A stretch of DNA of 64,000 bases from Perognathus longimembris pacificus (GCF_023159225.1 NC_063173.1:11384852-11448851), one strand, 5' to 3'. Counted from the first letter of the stretch, positions 23,080 through 34,019 are shown. Notes: a model not told the origin generated them from the letters alone. Program-made: numbers and translations.

Positions 23080-23270
23080 GGGCTAGGAATATGGCCTAGA
23101 GGCAAGAGTGCTTGCCTCATATACATGAAGCTTTGGGTTCGATTCCTCAGCACCACATATATACAAAAAGGCCAGAAGTGGTGCTGTGGCTCAAGTGGCA
23201 GAGTGCTAGCCTTGAGCAAAAAGAAGCCAGGGACAGTGCTCAGGCCCTGAGTCCAAGGTCCAGGACTGAG
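23080..23270 (+). mobile_element. IDL-Geo SINE with TSD
   Basis: Sense copy with a short GA tail. Flanked by agagaaaatcca before and agagaatatcca after, one mismatch. Confidence 0.87.
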
Positions 23271-23551
23271 AGAGAGAGAATATCCACTGTAACTGAGTTT
23301 TCTTAAACTTGGTAAGAAAATGAATTTCTAAAATGAAATTAACCCGTTCAAATTAATGTTTCTTTTACTCTCTTGTTCATTCATTCACCCAATAGTTTGT
23401 TCAGTTCTTTGCCTTTGTACCAAGGGCCTTTTCTAAGAATTTGGTAGTAAGTAAAACAGTTCTTTGACTTTATGTTTAAAATGTGGCAGGAAGAAAAATA
23501 GGCAAACAAATTATAGCTGCAGGGATTTTTTTTTTTTTTGGTGCTGTGAAT

Positions 23552-23611
<60 letters not shown>
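23552..23611 (+). repeat. (GT)n microsatellite at SINE tail
   Basis: About 30 GT units immediately before an antisense Geo module, that is, at the position of that SINE's 3' tail. Confidence 0.97.
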
Positions 23612-23612
<1 letters not shown>

Positions 23613-23822
23613 CCTGTGGCTTGAACTCAGGGCTGATCACTGTCCCTGAGCTTTTTTTGCTCAAGACTAGCATTCTATACCACTTGAGCCACCCCTCTAC
23701 TTCTGGCTTTTCTAGTGCTTAACTGGAGATGAGAGTCTCACAGACTTTTACACCTGGCTGGCTTCAAACAGGCGATTCTCAGATCTCAGCATCTAAGTAG
23801 CTAGTGCAGGTACACCTGCAGT
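23611..23822 (-). mobile_element. Composite 7SL-Geo SINE
   Basis: Antisense copy: Geo module (gcttgaactcagggctgatc), linker gagatgagagtctcacagac, and a reversed head. Confidence 0.8.
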
Positions 23823-24477
23823 TTTTGTAACAAAAGTCCAGAAAACTATGGGATCACAAAATGATCTGTACCTATCTGGCCTTTTTATATACTTTGTAAG
23901 AGCTGAGTGGACACAACTGAGAAATGGGGATGGGTGTGCCAAATTCTGTTTTTTGCCTTTTAAAACTACTTGTTATTATCTGAATGTTTTGCTCTCTTGT
24001 GGCATAATTTTATGAATTCTCTTTTCTTCTACTCTGCAGAATTTGTCTTCCTTCAAAACAGAACAAATTATAGACACTTGTAAAAGAACCCACTCTCCCC
24101 CAAACCACTAATTAAGGTTATGTTCAGCTACATAAGATAAATCTATAATAATGTCTAAGAGTACAAGGTTTTTCTTTTTCAGCATTGACTCTGTTATTTA
24201 ATGAAATCTTGGTCCCTTCTTCCATCCTCATTTTAAAGCTTCTGTTCTCAAGGTCACTTCATGGAAAAGAATGTATCATGTCCTAATTCCAGATGACAGG
24301 GAAGACTCAGGAGAGAAAGAAAGCAGAAAGGAAGGACACATTCTCAAGCTGTCAAAATTCTCCTTAAGCTTCCTTCCCAGAATTTCTACATAGTGTTTCA
24401 GTTACATCGTATTTAACAGAGCTAATCAGGTAGCTACACCTAACTACTGGAGAGGTTGGGAAATAGAACACTTTAAC

Positions 24478-24740
24478 TGAGCCTGGAGTAGTGGCACATA
24501 CCTGTAAAACTTAGGAGGCTGAGGCAGGTGAATCTTGAGGTCAAAGCCAGTTTCAGTCACCTACCAAGTTTTACCTAGCATGCATTACATAGTGAGACTC
24601 CTATGAAAAAGAACAACAAAAAAGGCATGGTGGCTCATGCTTGAAATTGCAGTACTCTGAAAGCTGAGGCAAGAGGATTGTGAGCTTGAGCCTAGCTCTC
24701 TGTTTTAAAATCCTGTTTAAGACCCTATTTAAAAAAAGAA
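24478..24740 (+). mobile_element. Tandem 7SL/B1-like SINE units
   Basis: Two sense monomers in a row: taggaggctgaggcaggtga near 24511 and ggcatggtggctcatgcttg at 24624. No tRNA-like module follows. Confidence 0.6.
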
Positions 24741-25025
24741 AAACCATGAGGGGAGGGGAGGAAAGGAAAGAGATTGAGAGTTAAGGGAGGGAGAGAGGAA
24801 ATTTTTTAGCAGAGCATTGCTACCTGTTGGCATTCAGGGCATTCTGCCAACCCCCCCCCCCTCTTCTTTAAGTTGTTCCTTCTTTAAATTGTAGCTCCTT
24901 CCACAGATCTGGGTTATTCCTGTGTATTCCTATCTCAGCCTAAAATACTCTTCTGAGTGAATGCATATATCTGTATTAAAATGAAATAAAATTGAAAATT
25001 CAGTTTCTTAGCAGCACAAGCTACT

Positions 25026-25232
25026 TTTTTTTTGGGGGGGGGGTGCTGGTCCTGGGGCTTGGGACATGGGTGCTGCCTCTGAGCTCTTTTTGCTCAAGGC
25101 TAGCACTCTACCATTTAAGCCACAGATCCACTTCCAGCCTGGTGCTTAATTGGACGTAAAAGTCTCCTACTGGGCTGGCTTCTCATACTCCCTAGTAGCT
25201 AGGATTACAGGCGTGTGCCACTGGTGCTCAGC
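25026..25232 (-). mobile_element. Composite 7SL-Geo SINE with G/C tract at tail
   Basis: Antisense copy. A run of ten or so G (C on the SINE sense strand) sits between T tail and Geo module. The reversed head ends in ggattacaggcgtgtgcc. Confidence 0.8.
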
Positions 25233-25474
25233 TACAAATTACATTTTATGAGTTTAATAGTTACATGAAGCAAATGTCTACCATTACATAGGACAACACA
25301 AGTATAAAATTCCCCTCTCCTTCCCTCCTTTTCCAAACTCTGCTAGGCAAGTGCTGTTCTAGTGAGCCCCATCCCCAGACAATATTTACCATTCCTATCA
25401 TTACAGAAAGTTCTGGTGGACAGGACTTGACATCTGGAAAGAGATGAGGATACAGGAAATGTGCAGCTTGGTTT

Positions 25475-25714
25475 ATTTTGGGTGGGGGGGCTGGTCTTGA
25501 ACTCAGAATTTGGGTGCTGTCCATGAGCCTCTTTGGGCTTAAGGTTAGCACTCTCCCACTTGAGCCACAGAACCACTTCTGGATTTTTCTGAGTAATTTA
25601 TTGGTGATAAGAGTCGCATGGACTTTTCTTCCCGAGCTGGCTTTGAATTACGATCCTCAGATCTCAGCCTCCTGAGTAGCTAGGATTATAGATGTGAGCC
25701 ACCAGCAATGGGCT
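25475..25714 (-). mobile_element. Composite 7SL-Geo SINE with TSD
   Basis: Antisense copy flanked by agcttggttt at 25465-25474 and 25715-25724. A G-rich stretch again separates tail and body. Confidence 0.85.
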
Positions 25715-26029
25715 AGCTTGGTTTTTATGATTAGCATGTTTTTTCTCAAGAATAGTGCCAAACATTCACCTATTTTTATGAAGCTCCATTTTATATCTGT
25801 AGCTAATGTATAAAGAAAATTTTTGTAACAACAGAGGTGACTGCTAGAAAATGGGATTAGAGGAAAGCATTGAGTATAGAGGTATAAGAGAAGTTGATTA
25901 TGGAATTGTGTTGAAAAAAACTTTCAGGGCTCATAACTGAATATATTAAAAGGATAAACATTTGTAAGTTATGGCTCAAAAACCCATCATTAAAAAACAC
26001 CACACCTTTACAAAGAATGTATTATTGTT

Positions 26030-26165
26030 TTTCATTTAGAGGTTAGAGGAAACTGGCTTAGAAAAGTTAAAGGACTTGCCTGTGGTTCTTCAGTTGATAT
26101 GAGGCAGTTCTACCACTTAAGCTAAATCTGCCTGACTCCAGAGCTCATGCTCTTCCTGGCTGCTA
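26030..26165 (+). repeat. MIR-like SINE
   Basis: gaggaaactggcttagaaaa, aaaggacttgcctgtggttc, and ctgactccagagctcatgct follow the MIR order. Confidence 0.65.
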
Positions 26166-26515
26166 CCCTTTCCCTGAAACTATGAAACAGTATGCAGGCT
26201 ATTGTAAAAGGCTGACCTTTCAAAGCTGAGAGCCCTGTCTGCCCTCACTAGCTTGTCAGAGTAGCTGTCATAGTCTCCTAAAAGTTGAGCCCTTGACAGA
26301 TGTCATTTCTGTCAGGCATTAGCTGCCCCAGGCATGGTGGCCTCATGTGTCTGTGGCCCTCATTTTGGAGCAGCAGGAGACCTGCTTCAGAGCTGATGAG
26401 TTTTTTGATTATGAAAAGCAATTTTGCATTTTGTCCAATCAGCAACACAGAGTGCCTTCTCAGTGGGGTAGTGCTCGCGTGTTTACAGGGCCAGTCAGTC
26501 GTGCTGCCTAGCACT

Positions 26516-26800
26516 TGTCTTAGTCTGTTTTGTGCTGCACTTACAGAATATCACAGACTGGGTAATTTATAATGAAGAGAGGTTGATTTCTTATTGCTTT
26601 GGAGGCTGAGAAGTTCAGCATTGAGGTGTTGGCATCTGGCAAGGACCTTCTTGATGTGTCATCCCGAGGTAGAAGAGCAGAGGGGCAAAAAAATAGAACA
26701 AGGGAGAGCCAGTCTGGGCCTTTTATAAGGAACCCATTTCCAGAATAACAGCGTCAGGAAAGCAGATTCCTTGTGGCTAAATCACCTCTCAACTTAGCAT
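26516..26800 (-). mobile_element. MaLR-type LTR (MST/MLT1-like)
   Basis: Antisense LTR recognised by tcttagtctgttttgtgctg and cacagactgggtaatttata at its start, ggaggctgagaagttcag, and a ttttataaggaacccatt segment. It resembles remembered MaLR consensus ends. No internal sequence. Confidence 0.7.
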
Positions 26801-27055
26801 CCCACCTCAGTGCTGTTACAGTGGCCATTCATTTTACTGCTTATGGTTTCTGTGTAGAAGCAGTTGGGGAGCACTGCTCTCACTGGCTTATTGAAATGGG
26901 CAGACAGTTGGTTGAGCAAAAGAGAGACCCATGGCAGGGAGAGTGAATGGTGGTCTGTATGAGGTCCTCCCATCAGCACCATTGTCCCACTATCATTGCT
27001 TACATGTGTGTATAGTTGGCAACTTATTTTCATTTGGTGTTTTCTCTCACTTCTT

Positions 27056-27256
27056 TTTTTTTGGCCAGTCATGGGGCTTGGACTCAGGGCCTGAGCACTG
27101 TCCCTGGCTTCTTTTTTTGCTCAAGGCTAGCACTCTGCCACTTGAGCCACAGCGCCACTTCTGGCTGTTTTCTGTATATGTGGTGCTGTGGAATTGAACC
27201 CAGGGCTTCATGTATATAAGACAAGCACTCTTGCCACTAGGCCATATCCCCAACCC
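27056..27256 (-). mobile_element. IDL-Geo SINE with 14-bp TSD
   Basis: Antisense full-length copy with duplication ttctctcacttctt at 27042-27055 and 27257-27270. Confidence 0.92.
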
Positions 27257-27639
27257 TTCTCTCACTTCTTAACTCTGATTGTGAAAATATTTTTTCCTAA
27301 GGTTCAACTGAAATCTATATGCCTTCTTTAACTCCCATCCTCAAGTTGTCATTTCAGTTTGTAGCCTGTTGCCCTTAGATGGTTTGTCAAGGCTGCATGT
27401 TGGGTACATTGAGGGAAGTTCTAGATTTTGAAATTAACCGGTGGCATTTTCCCTTCTGCTTGATTGATGACCTGGGTATCCTCTCCTTGGGAACCCATCC
27501 TTTCTCCACCTTTCATTCCAGAACCCTGGGCCTGCTAATTAATCAGAGTGCTTGTCCTCAAGCCAGCTGTTCACTGCTTGCCTTCAGCATTGGATTTGTT
27601 TTCTATCCTGAGGTGCTGCAGGGAAGATAATGGCCTAAA

Positions 27640-28010
27640 AAATGCCCACTCATCGTGAGAACCTAGTTAGGAGGGAATTGTTTGATTTTTGTGAAGTATA
27701 ACTAATATATTTGGAGACACGTTTTCAAACACATGTCAGCCTGTGCGTAAGAAATGGCTAGAAAAGGTGGGACAAATTGGCCAGCTAATAGACCTTAATG
27801 ACAGATTTTTCCATTAATTCAAATGGAGAATGTGCTTCATTAAGATAATTAGTGGCACACTTAGGCAGGTGATACTTATTATGTACAGATTTCCAAGTTT
27901 ATTTCTTTCCCTTGAATGAATTTGGAAAGAAATCTTGCCTGTATTTCCTTGTGTGCATTAAGATATATAATGGCAGTAAATTACCTTTTTGTTCTTGAAA
28001 GCTGCTAGTG
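27640..28010. promoter_or_regulatory. Candidate conserved noncoding element
   Basis: A repeat-free stretch about 0.7 kb upstream of the start-codon exon with several homeodomain-type ATTA/TAAT cores: ttaatga near 27795, cattaatt near 27812, cattaag near 27838 and taattag near 27846. No transcription or conservation data are available, so the regulatory role is purely inferred. Confidence 0.25.
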
Positions 28011-28094
28011 ACTGATAACCTCGCCCTCTGCAGGTGCAAGAGGCAGGCAGGGTGCTTGTTCCCTTCCTCCAGCAGGCTGTGTGTTCATTTAGGC

Positions 28095-28200
28095 ACTGGG
28101 TTTCCTGAGTGAACCACTGATTCATTTTATATCAGGCCATCGAAGCCCAGAGAGGGAAAGTGACTTGGCCAGTGCCACACTCAAGGCAGAGCTATCTGTG
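28095..28200 (+). repeat. MIR-like SINE fragment
   Basis: gaagcccagagagggaaagt, gacttggccagtgccacac and ggcagagct match the MIR core. Confidence 0.65.
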
Positions 28201-28349
28201 GGACTGTGGGTCAACATTGTACAAGTTATATCACTGTGTCTTCCTCTGTGCTCCTGAGTACTGTCATCTATTAAGAAGACACAAATAGCATAGATACTCT
28301 GTGTATAGTCCTTTTTCCTATGTAATGCTTCCCTTTGAGCATAAATTGG

Positions 28350-28575
28350 AGGTAGGTTGGTTGTTTGGTTGGTAGGTTGGTTTTTTAAATGGTGCTGGGA
28401 TTTAAAGTTGCCCTTATCCGGGCCCGGCAAGTGTTGTACCCCCTGCGCTTCAGTTATTTTTCAGATGGGGTCTCAGATTTTTTTCTCAGGCTGGGCTCAG
28501 ATCTTTGTCCTCCTTCTTTGGTCTCTAATAGAGCTGGAATTCTAGATGTGTATGACCATGCCTGTCTTGTTTGTT
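28350..28575 (-). mobile_element. Old composite 7SL-tRNA SINE
   Basis: Antisense: a reversed tRNA-like unit (tgggatttaaagttgccc, ccccctgcgcttcag) then a reversed 7SL-like unit ending gtatgaccatgcctg. It is the nearest repeat upstream of the start-codon exon. Confidence 0.55.
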
Positions 28576-28714
28576 AAAATAGAGACTCACTAACTTTTGC
28601 TACAGTCTTCCTGTCTCTTGTCTCCCAAGTAGATAAACTGAATAATTTAAAGAAGCTGGTATCAAGGAGAACGAGCAATCAATAATTAATGTTGTTTCTT
28701 TGTCTTCTCTGTAG

Positions 28715-28802
28715 GATCCTCAGTCTTCCAGAATGAATCCTGTTTACAGCCCCGTGCAGCCTGGGGCTCCTTATGGCAACCCTAAGAACATGGCCTACAC
28801 GG
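28715..28802 (+). CDS. FAM168A: FAM168A exon with start codon (partial CDS, coding 28733-28802)
   Basis: This exon encodes the N-terminus of FAM168A (TCRP1), a small Tyr/Pro/Ala-rich protein paralogous to FAM168B/MANI. The literature links it to chemotherapy resistance, base-excision-repair partners and Akt/NF-kB signalling; no enzymatic activity is known. A pyrimidine-rich tract ends in an AG acceptor at 28713-28714. Eighteen 5'-UTR bases precede ATG at 28733. Twenty-three codons open [15 protein letters not shown], followed by one base of a Gly codon and a strong GTGAGT donor at 28803. The exon therefore ends in phase 1, and the split Gly codon is completed by the exon at 60102. The start is chosen because MNPVYSP is the conserved N-terminus of both paralogues. 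Reading past the donor gives only an intronic tail to 28969. Recognition is from remembered family sequence; I am very sure of the gene. Confidence 0.96.
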
Positions 28803-29118
28803 GTGAGTGGTTAGAGAATGAGTCTCATCTTAAGAAATGGTGGTTAAGGACATTACCAGGTATTTTGCTGAATCACTTTGATGTACTACAGAAAGTCTTG
28901 GTAGAGCTTAGGAACATGGAGAGGATATATCTGAAGTCCAGGGGTGGTAGAATGGACATAGGGATGTAAGGATTATTGATTGCCAACAAGTAGAATGAGA
29001 GGGAGGCAATACTTGCTTACTTGTACTCCTGTCATAGGCCTGGCCTGTGCTGTGCACTTCTACATAACTTACTTTGCTTTTATCTGAAAACACATTCTAC
29101 GGAGTGTAGCTTCCTAGT

Positions 29119-29360
29119 GCCATTTTTTTTTTTTTTTTGGTTGGTTGTGGGGCTTGAACTTAGGGCCTGGATGCTGTCCCTGAGCTTCTTTGTGTGCAGG
29201 GATAATGCTCTGCCACTTACCACTGAGCCACAGCATTACTTCTGTTTTTGTTTGTGTTAATTCATGGGGACGTTTTTGCCTGGGCTGGCTTTAACTGCGA
29301 TCCTCAGATCTCAGTCTCCTGAGTTGGTAGGATTATAGGCATGAGCCACCTGTGCCCATC
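29119..29360 (-). mobile_element. Composite 7SL-Geo SINE
   Basis: Antisense copy with T tail, GGTT repeats, Geo module and reversed head ending ggattataggcatgagcc. Nearest repeat downstream of the start-codon exon. Confidence 0.8.
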
Positions 29361-29365
29361 TTCCT

Positions 29366-29475
29366 CAGCACAGTTTAACAGAGAAGAAAATCATGGTCTA
29401 AGAAAGAGGTCACAAAACAAAAGATGAAATATTTGAACCCAGGCCAGTTGATTCTGAAAGTTGGTCTTTTTCTTG
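29366..29475 (+). repeat. MIR-like SINE fragment
   Basis: aacagagaagaaaatcatgg, aaagaggtcacaaaac and tttgaacccaggccagttga keep the MIR order. Confidence 0.5.
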
Positions 29476-29604
29476 AACAGCTCCATATCAATGTACTTTT
29501 CCACTTTAATGTTTGTTGCCCCTCTGTCTGCAGTGAGATTGTTCCCTGACTGCTTCACTTTATTCCTTAAGAAATTAATCTGAAAAAAAAGAAAAAATAG
29601 AAAT

Positions 29605-29850
29605 TAATATGAACTGGACCATGCAGTCAACTTTAGGCAAGTTGTCAAACTTTCTAACTTGGTACTTTCCTGTCTGAAATGGGAGTCAATGGGGCTGGGA
29701 CTATGGCTTAGCTGTAGAGAGCTAGCCTTGAGCAAAAAGAAGCCAGGGACAGTGCTCAGGCCCTGAGTCCAAGCTCCAGGACTGGCAAAAATAAAATAAA
29801 ATAAAATTGAGTCAATGACAGTACTGCTGTGGCATCCCTAGGAAATTTAG
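29605..29850 (-). repeat. MIR-like SINE interrupted by a Geo SINE
   Basis: Antisense MIR-type text (gtcaactttaggcaagttgt, ctgtctgaaatgggagtcaa) is broken at 29690 by the small SINE and resumes at 29809. Confidence 0.5.
29691..29808 (+). mobile_element. Internally deleted IDL-Geo SINE with TSD
   Basis: Only about 118 bp. The ID head (gggctgggactatggcttag) runs directly into the Geo module (ctgtagagagctagccttga), so about 80 bp between the two A-box regions is missing. The flanking gagtcaat copies are at 29683-29690 and 29809-29816. The tail is (AAAAT)n. Confidence 0.88.
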
Positions 29851-30109
29851 TAATATTACTGCCCCCATTTTAGATGTGAAAATACCAAGTTATATTACAT
29901 GAGCCAGTATAGGGCACAGAACATAAAGAGCTTAATGATGGTTATTATTTACAAACAAAAGCAGGTAGGACATCTGACAGATGAAGTGAATAAGAAAATG
30001 TAGATTGTCCAGTATGGCATTTGGCTTGTTATAAAACTTCTTCAAGAAGTAAGTCAAGATGGCAGTAACAGTATAAACAAATGCATGGAATAAGGAAGGT
30101 ATGGTCTGA

Positions 30110-30270
30110 TAGGACATGATTGTAACATGCCTGTAATCCTAGCTACTCTAGAGTTGGAGATTGGGAGGATTGTATTTTAGAAACTGTTAGCAAGAGCCCC
30201 ATGTCAGCAAACAACAAGTCAGATGTGGTGGTTCACATCTATAATACTGTCTATGGGGGAAGTGTAGAGA
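30110..30270 (+). mobile_element. 7SL/B1-like SINE, dimeric, degenerate
   Basis: Sense units: catgcctgtaatcctagcta at 30127 and gtcagatgtggtggttcaca at 30219. Confidence 0.6.
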
Positions 30271-30450
30271 AGAATTGTTTACAAACTTAGGAGGATGTTT
30301 TAGAGTGTCCTCAAAAAAATCTGATATTTTATATTAAATATGGAGAACTACTTGTATAAAGCATGCAAACATGTTTGGTGATTGCTGACCTAAGCTTCTA
30401 AGAACACAAGTTAAAATTTCAAAACACTGTTATTTGCAGCTCTTCATAGC

Positions 30451-30543
30451 TTTTTTTTTTTTTTTTTGTGGTACCGGGGATTGAACCCTAGGCCTTGTGT
30501 ATTCTAGGTAAGCACTCTACCACAAAGCTGCACCTCAACCCCA
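30451..30543 (-). mobile_element. ID-like SINE monomer
   Basis: Antisense monomer: T tail, gtggtaccggggattgaacc (B box reversed), gcactctaccacaaagc, ending caacccca. Confidence 0.75.
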
Positions 30544-30716
30544 ACTTCTTATGTTTTAAAATCAGGATTGTCTCACTGTACAACTAAAATAATATCCTGA
30601 ACTATATTATGAATTGAGATTGATGTGTTACTATTACTTTAACTTTGAATTTTACATGTTTGTATTTATTACAACTTTATTAACCTTAAGAATAATATTT
30701 TCTATTTGAAACAACT

Positions 30717-31028
30717 TTTTTTTTTTTTGCTAGCCCTGGGGCTTGAACTCAGGGCTTGGGCACTGTCCCTGAGTTTCTTTTGCTCAAGGCTGGTGCTCTA
30801 CTACCTGAGCCACAGCTCCACTTCTGGCTTTTTCTTTTTTTTTTTTTTTTTTTTTTTTGAGTAATTTCTGGTATCTTTCAGTCTTCTTTTTTTTCCTGGC
30901 TTTTTCTGAATGGTTTATTGGAGATAAGAGTCTCATGGACTTTCCTGCCAGGCTGGCTTTGAACCACAGTCTCAGATTTCAGCTTCCTCAATAGCTAAAA
31001 TTACAGGTGGAGGCACCAGCACCCCGCT
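30717..31028 (-). mobile_element. Composite 7SL-Geo SINE with a 60-bp insert
   Basis: Antisense copy interrupted at 30836-30895 by a T-rich insert. The host sequence ctggctttttct is duplicated at 30824-30835 and 30896-30907. Confidence 0.8.
30836..30895 (-). mobile_element. Very short A-tailed insertion with 12-bp TSD
   Basis: A 60-bp insert: about 22 T (an A tail on the - strand) plus under 40 bases of non-tail sequence, flanked by ctggctttttct repeats. It looks like a severely truncated retroposition product; the source is not recognised. Confidence 0.55.
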
Positions 31029-31045
31029 GAAACTTCTTTTATATA

Positions 31046-31264
31046 TTCATTCATTCATTCATTCATTCATGCATGCCAGGCTTGGGGCTTGAACTCAGGG
31101 CCTGAGCACTGGCCATGGCTTCTTTTTGCTCAAGGCTAGCACTCTACCACTTGAGCTACAGCGCCACTTCTGGATTTTTCTATATATGTGGTGCTGAGGA
31201 ATCGAACCCAGTGTTTCATGTATATGAGGCAAGCACTCTGCCACTAGGCCATATTCCCAGTCCC
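31046..31264 (-). mobile_element. IDL-Geo SINE with (ATTC)n tail
   Basis: Antisense full-length copy; the tail is replaced by attcattcattc units at about 31041-31069. Weak flanking similarity: tatatattcatt before, tatatatttatt after. Confidence 0.87.
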
Positions 31265-31558
31265 TATATATTTATTTAGGATTAATTAATAGGATTAATT
31301 GCATTAACTAGTACACACAGGACAATATCCTACATCTTCCTAGCTCAGAGAGCCTTTCTCTCCAGGGCCTATCCCCCTATCTCCTTTCCCTGATGGCTCT
31401 AAGAAGCAGTCCTTTTGATTACCAGGACCCATAAATTTTCTCAGAGCAGCCTGATATCAACTCACTACTTACACTTCCTATTTTTTTCATCATTTTTGAT
31501 CCGTGGAGATTTCTTCCCTAAAAAATCTCAACTTTGCCTAAGGTGGGTAAGGTGTGTA

Positions 31559-31560
<2 letters not shown>

Positions 31561-31600
<40 letters not shown>
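31561..31600 (+). repeat. (GT)n microsatellite at SINE tail
   Basis: Twenty GT units ending exactly where an antisense Geo module begins. Confidence 0.97.
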
Positions 31601-31602
<2 letters not shown>

Positions 31603-31935
31603 GGTTGAATTCCAGGCCTGAGAGCTGACCTTGAGCTCTTTTGCTCAAGGCTAGCACTCCACCACTTGGAGCAACAGCTCGACTTCTGGTTCTCTGACTG
31701 TAGATAAAAGAGTCTCTTGAGTTCCTGCCTGGGCTGGCTTTGAACCATGATCCTCAGATCACAGCCTTCTTTGCCTTGGGTTTTTGTTGTTGTTGTTGTC
31801 TTTTATAGTTTTTTGTGGGTTTTTTTTGTGTTCCCCCCCCCCCCCCCCAGAGCTGAGGACCTAATAAATCCCCAGCCCCTATCTCAGCCTTCTGAATAGC
31901 TAGGATTATAGGTGTGAGCCCCTGGTGCCTGGCCC
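31601..31935 (-). mobile_element. Composite 7SL-Geo SINE with internal insertion
   Basis: Antisense copy. The Geo module and linker run to about 31766, then a foreign segment of about 110 bp containing GTT repeats and 16 C (31833-31848), then the reversed 7SL head resumes with tctcagccttctgaatagct. Confidence 0.7.
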
Positions 31936-32129
31936 TTAGATGCTATAATAATAATAAAAAATATATTTACTATACTGTATCCATCTATTCTAGTATTATA
32001 CAGATTTTCAGGTTATATCTTTCCTCCACATTGCTAGGAATAGAAAGAAGATCCCAGTAAAGATAATTTGTAAACAAATACCGTATATAGTACACTAAAT
32101 ACTTACTGTTGCTACCAGTAATGGCTGTG

Positions 32130-32275
32130 TTAAAAAGTACTAATTGCCATTTGGCAAGCACATGCTAGGGACTGCATATATTATGTATAATCTTATTAAT
32201 CATAAACCTCAGGGTCTTCTTTACAAGTGAAGAAACTGTGACAGTTTAATTCATGTTGTTAGACTTAGCTAGTGT
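32130..32275 (+). repeat. MIR-like SINE
   Basis: ttggcaagcacatgctaggg, taatcttattaatcataaac and gtgaagaaactgtgacag keep MIR order. Confidence 0.6.
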
Positions 32276-32828
32276 TTATAGATAAGGGAAGATTTTTTTT
32301 ATTTTCAAAGTGAATTTTTTTGTGGTATAGTAAGCTGCTTTGTCCTAAAGTACATGCTCCTTTCCTGTACCCAGGGATAAGCTAAAGGGGGGCGGGGGTT
32401 CAGTTTCTAGGTCTAGGGAGCCTATCTTAGAGACCCTAGTAGTCTACTGTTGGCCAGAAGTTTGGGGCAAAAATGAAGGAGGTTGGCTCATTATGGTGTA
32501 ATGTTTCAGAAATGATGGGGTTGTGACCAAAGGGAATGGAAGGAAACACTTCTGATTTGAAATTCTCTCAGAAGTATGAAATAGTTTTATGATATAGTAT
32601 GTTCCAATGAACTGCTACCCTATATAGTCAGTAAACAATGGTTCACCCCCACCACTTTTTTAAATGTTCTTTTCCTACTTTCTAAAACTAAGTATATTTA
32701 GAAACTAAGTATATTTTTGCACTTGCAACAGTCCTGTAGCATTGTTATTCCAAGCTCTCTTATATCTTGGAAGAGTAAATTTAGAGAATGAATGTGTCAT
32801 GGATGGTAACATGCTTACGTATAGATAG

Positions 32829-33164
32829 TGTTAGACTGAATGTTATTGTCCCTCCAGAGCTCATAGGTTGAAGCATTGATTCCTACTAGGATGGCAAGTG
32901 AACATGGGCCTATCTATGTAGATTTAGATGAGATCATGAGGACTTTCATGATGAGATTGTGCTCTTGTTTTTTGGTTTTTTTTTTTTTTTAAAGAGGAAG
33001 AGACAACAGAACTTTATGTAATATCTGCAAGCCAGGAAAAATCCTCATTAGAATGGCCCTGCTGACATATAATCAGGGACCTTCAGCCTCCAGAACTGTG
33101 AGCAATACCTGTATTATTTAAACTACCTGGCATACGATACTTTGTTATGGCAGCCCAAGTTACA
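32829..33164 (+). mobile_element. MaLR-type LTR (MLT1-like)
   Basis: Sense LTR starting tgttagactgaatgttattg, with gagctcataggttgaagc, cagcctccagaactgtgagc near 33087 and tttgttatggcagcccaagt near the 3' end. These match remembered MLT1-type LTR ends. A T-rich stretch interrupts it near 32968-32990. Confidence 0.75.
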
Positions 33165-34019
33165 TGAGAGAGATGATAAGTACAGAAAACACCTGAATGT
33201 TCTTCATCTACATTTACCTTAAAAGTGGGCTCTTGACAGATTAGGATATTGTTCTTTTCTTTGTCTTGCCTTTTCTTAAGAAGTTCTGTTGTCAGTATCC
33301 TAACATCTTCTGGAGTTCTGGTATGTGTTGTGGGCAGAAGACAGGTTCTGGGATGTCAACCTGAAATAAAAAACATAGACAATGCTCCAAGCAAAGAGTT
33401 TATTTGGAAATGTACAAGAATTGTAATTCAGGATACATATGCTCCAGTAGACCATGAGTATATCAGATGGTGAAGAGCAAAGGGGATAGTTATAAGGAAA
33501 AAAGAACCCTATATGAAATATTTTTAAACCAAGGCCATTGTGTTACACCGACTTGTTGCAGGAAACAGCATGAGCTCATTGGTGGAAATACTTGCAAGCC
33601 ACATGGCTTATCTGGACTATTGTAGTCTTGAACAATGTCTTTCAGTAAATCCTACAAGAGGCATATGTGCAGGGATTTCTTGTGATAAGATCTATTACAG
33701 GCATATGTCCATAAAGTCTCTTTCATCATGGCCTCTTGGATTCATTTTGTTAGGGTTTGACATAATTACTTTATTCTGATTCATAGTTCTATGATATTGT
33801 CCTGTAACTTACTTTGTTACATGTTTTTGCCCTGGTAGGAGAAAAATAATCAGTCATTACCATGCTGAGATGTCTGGGGAGATTTCATTTAAAGCCTTGC
33901 TTGGGAGGTGTTTCAAACATGCTTGCCACTCTCCAGGATGCTAGTGGTCATATTTTTTCCCCAGAAGGCCATTCTTTAATGGTGGCAGGCTTGCTGTGAG
34001 GAACACCATGTTATCACCA

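Larger units (their letters stand above)
1..28714 (+). other. FAM168A: FAM168A 5'-UTR intron (3' part)
   Basis: This is intron sequence upstream of the start-codon exon; its 5' end lies outside the window. No additional exon, CpG island or promoter could be supported here. It is dominated by SINEs, LTR remnants and old L1 pieces listed separately. Stretches in which I recognise no repeat or gene are roughly 352-1049, 3513-4729, 7640-8330, 9321-10764, 12807-13617, 18276-19320, 21386-21820, 23823-24477, 26166-26515 and 27260-28094. Confidence 0.85.

Noticed and set aside
28733..28969. Continuous ORF from the FAM168A start codon into the intron
   Set aside because: The frame past 28802 crosses a strong GTGAGT donor, and the added residues do not resemble FAM168A.
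33165..34019. Possible LTR around a gagtttatttgg motif at 33398
   Set aside because: The reversed AATAAA context is suggestive, but no TG/CA ends or TSD were found, so it was left as unassigned intron.
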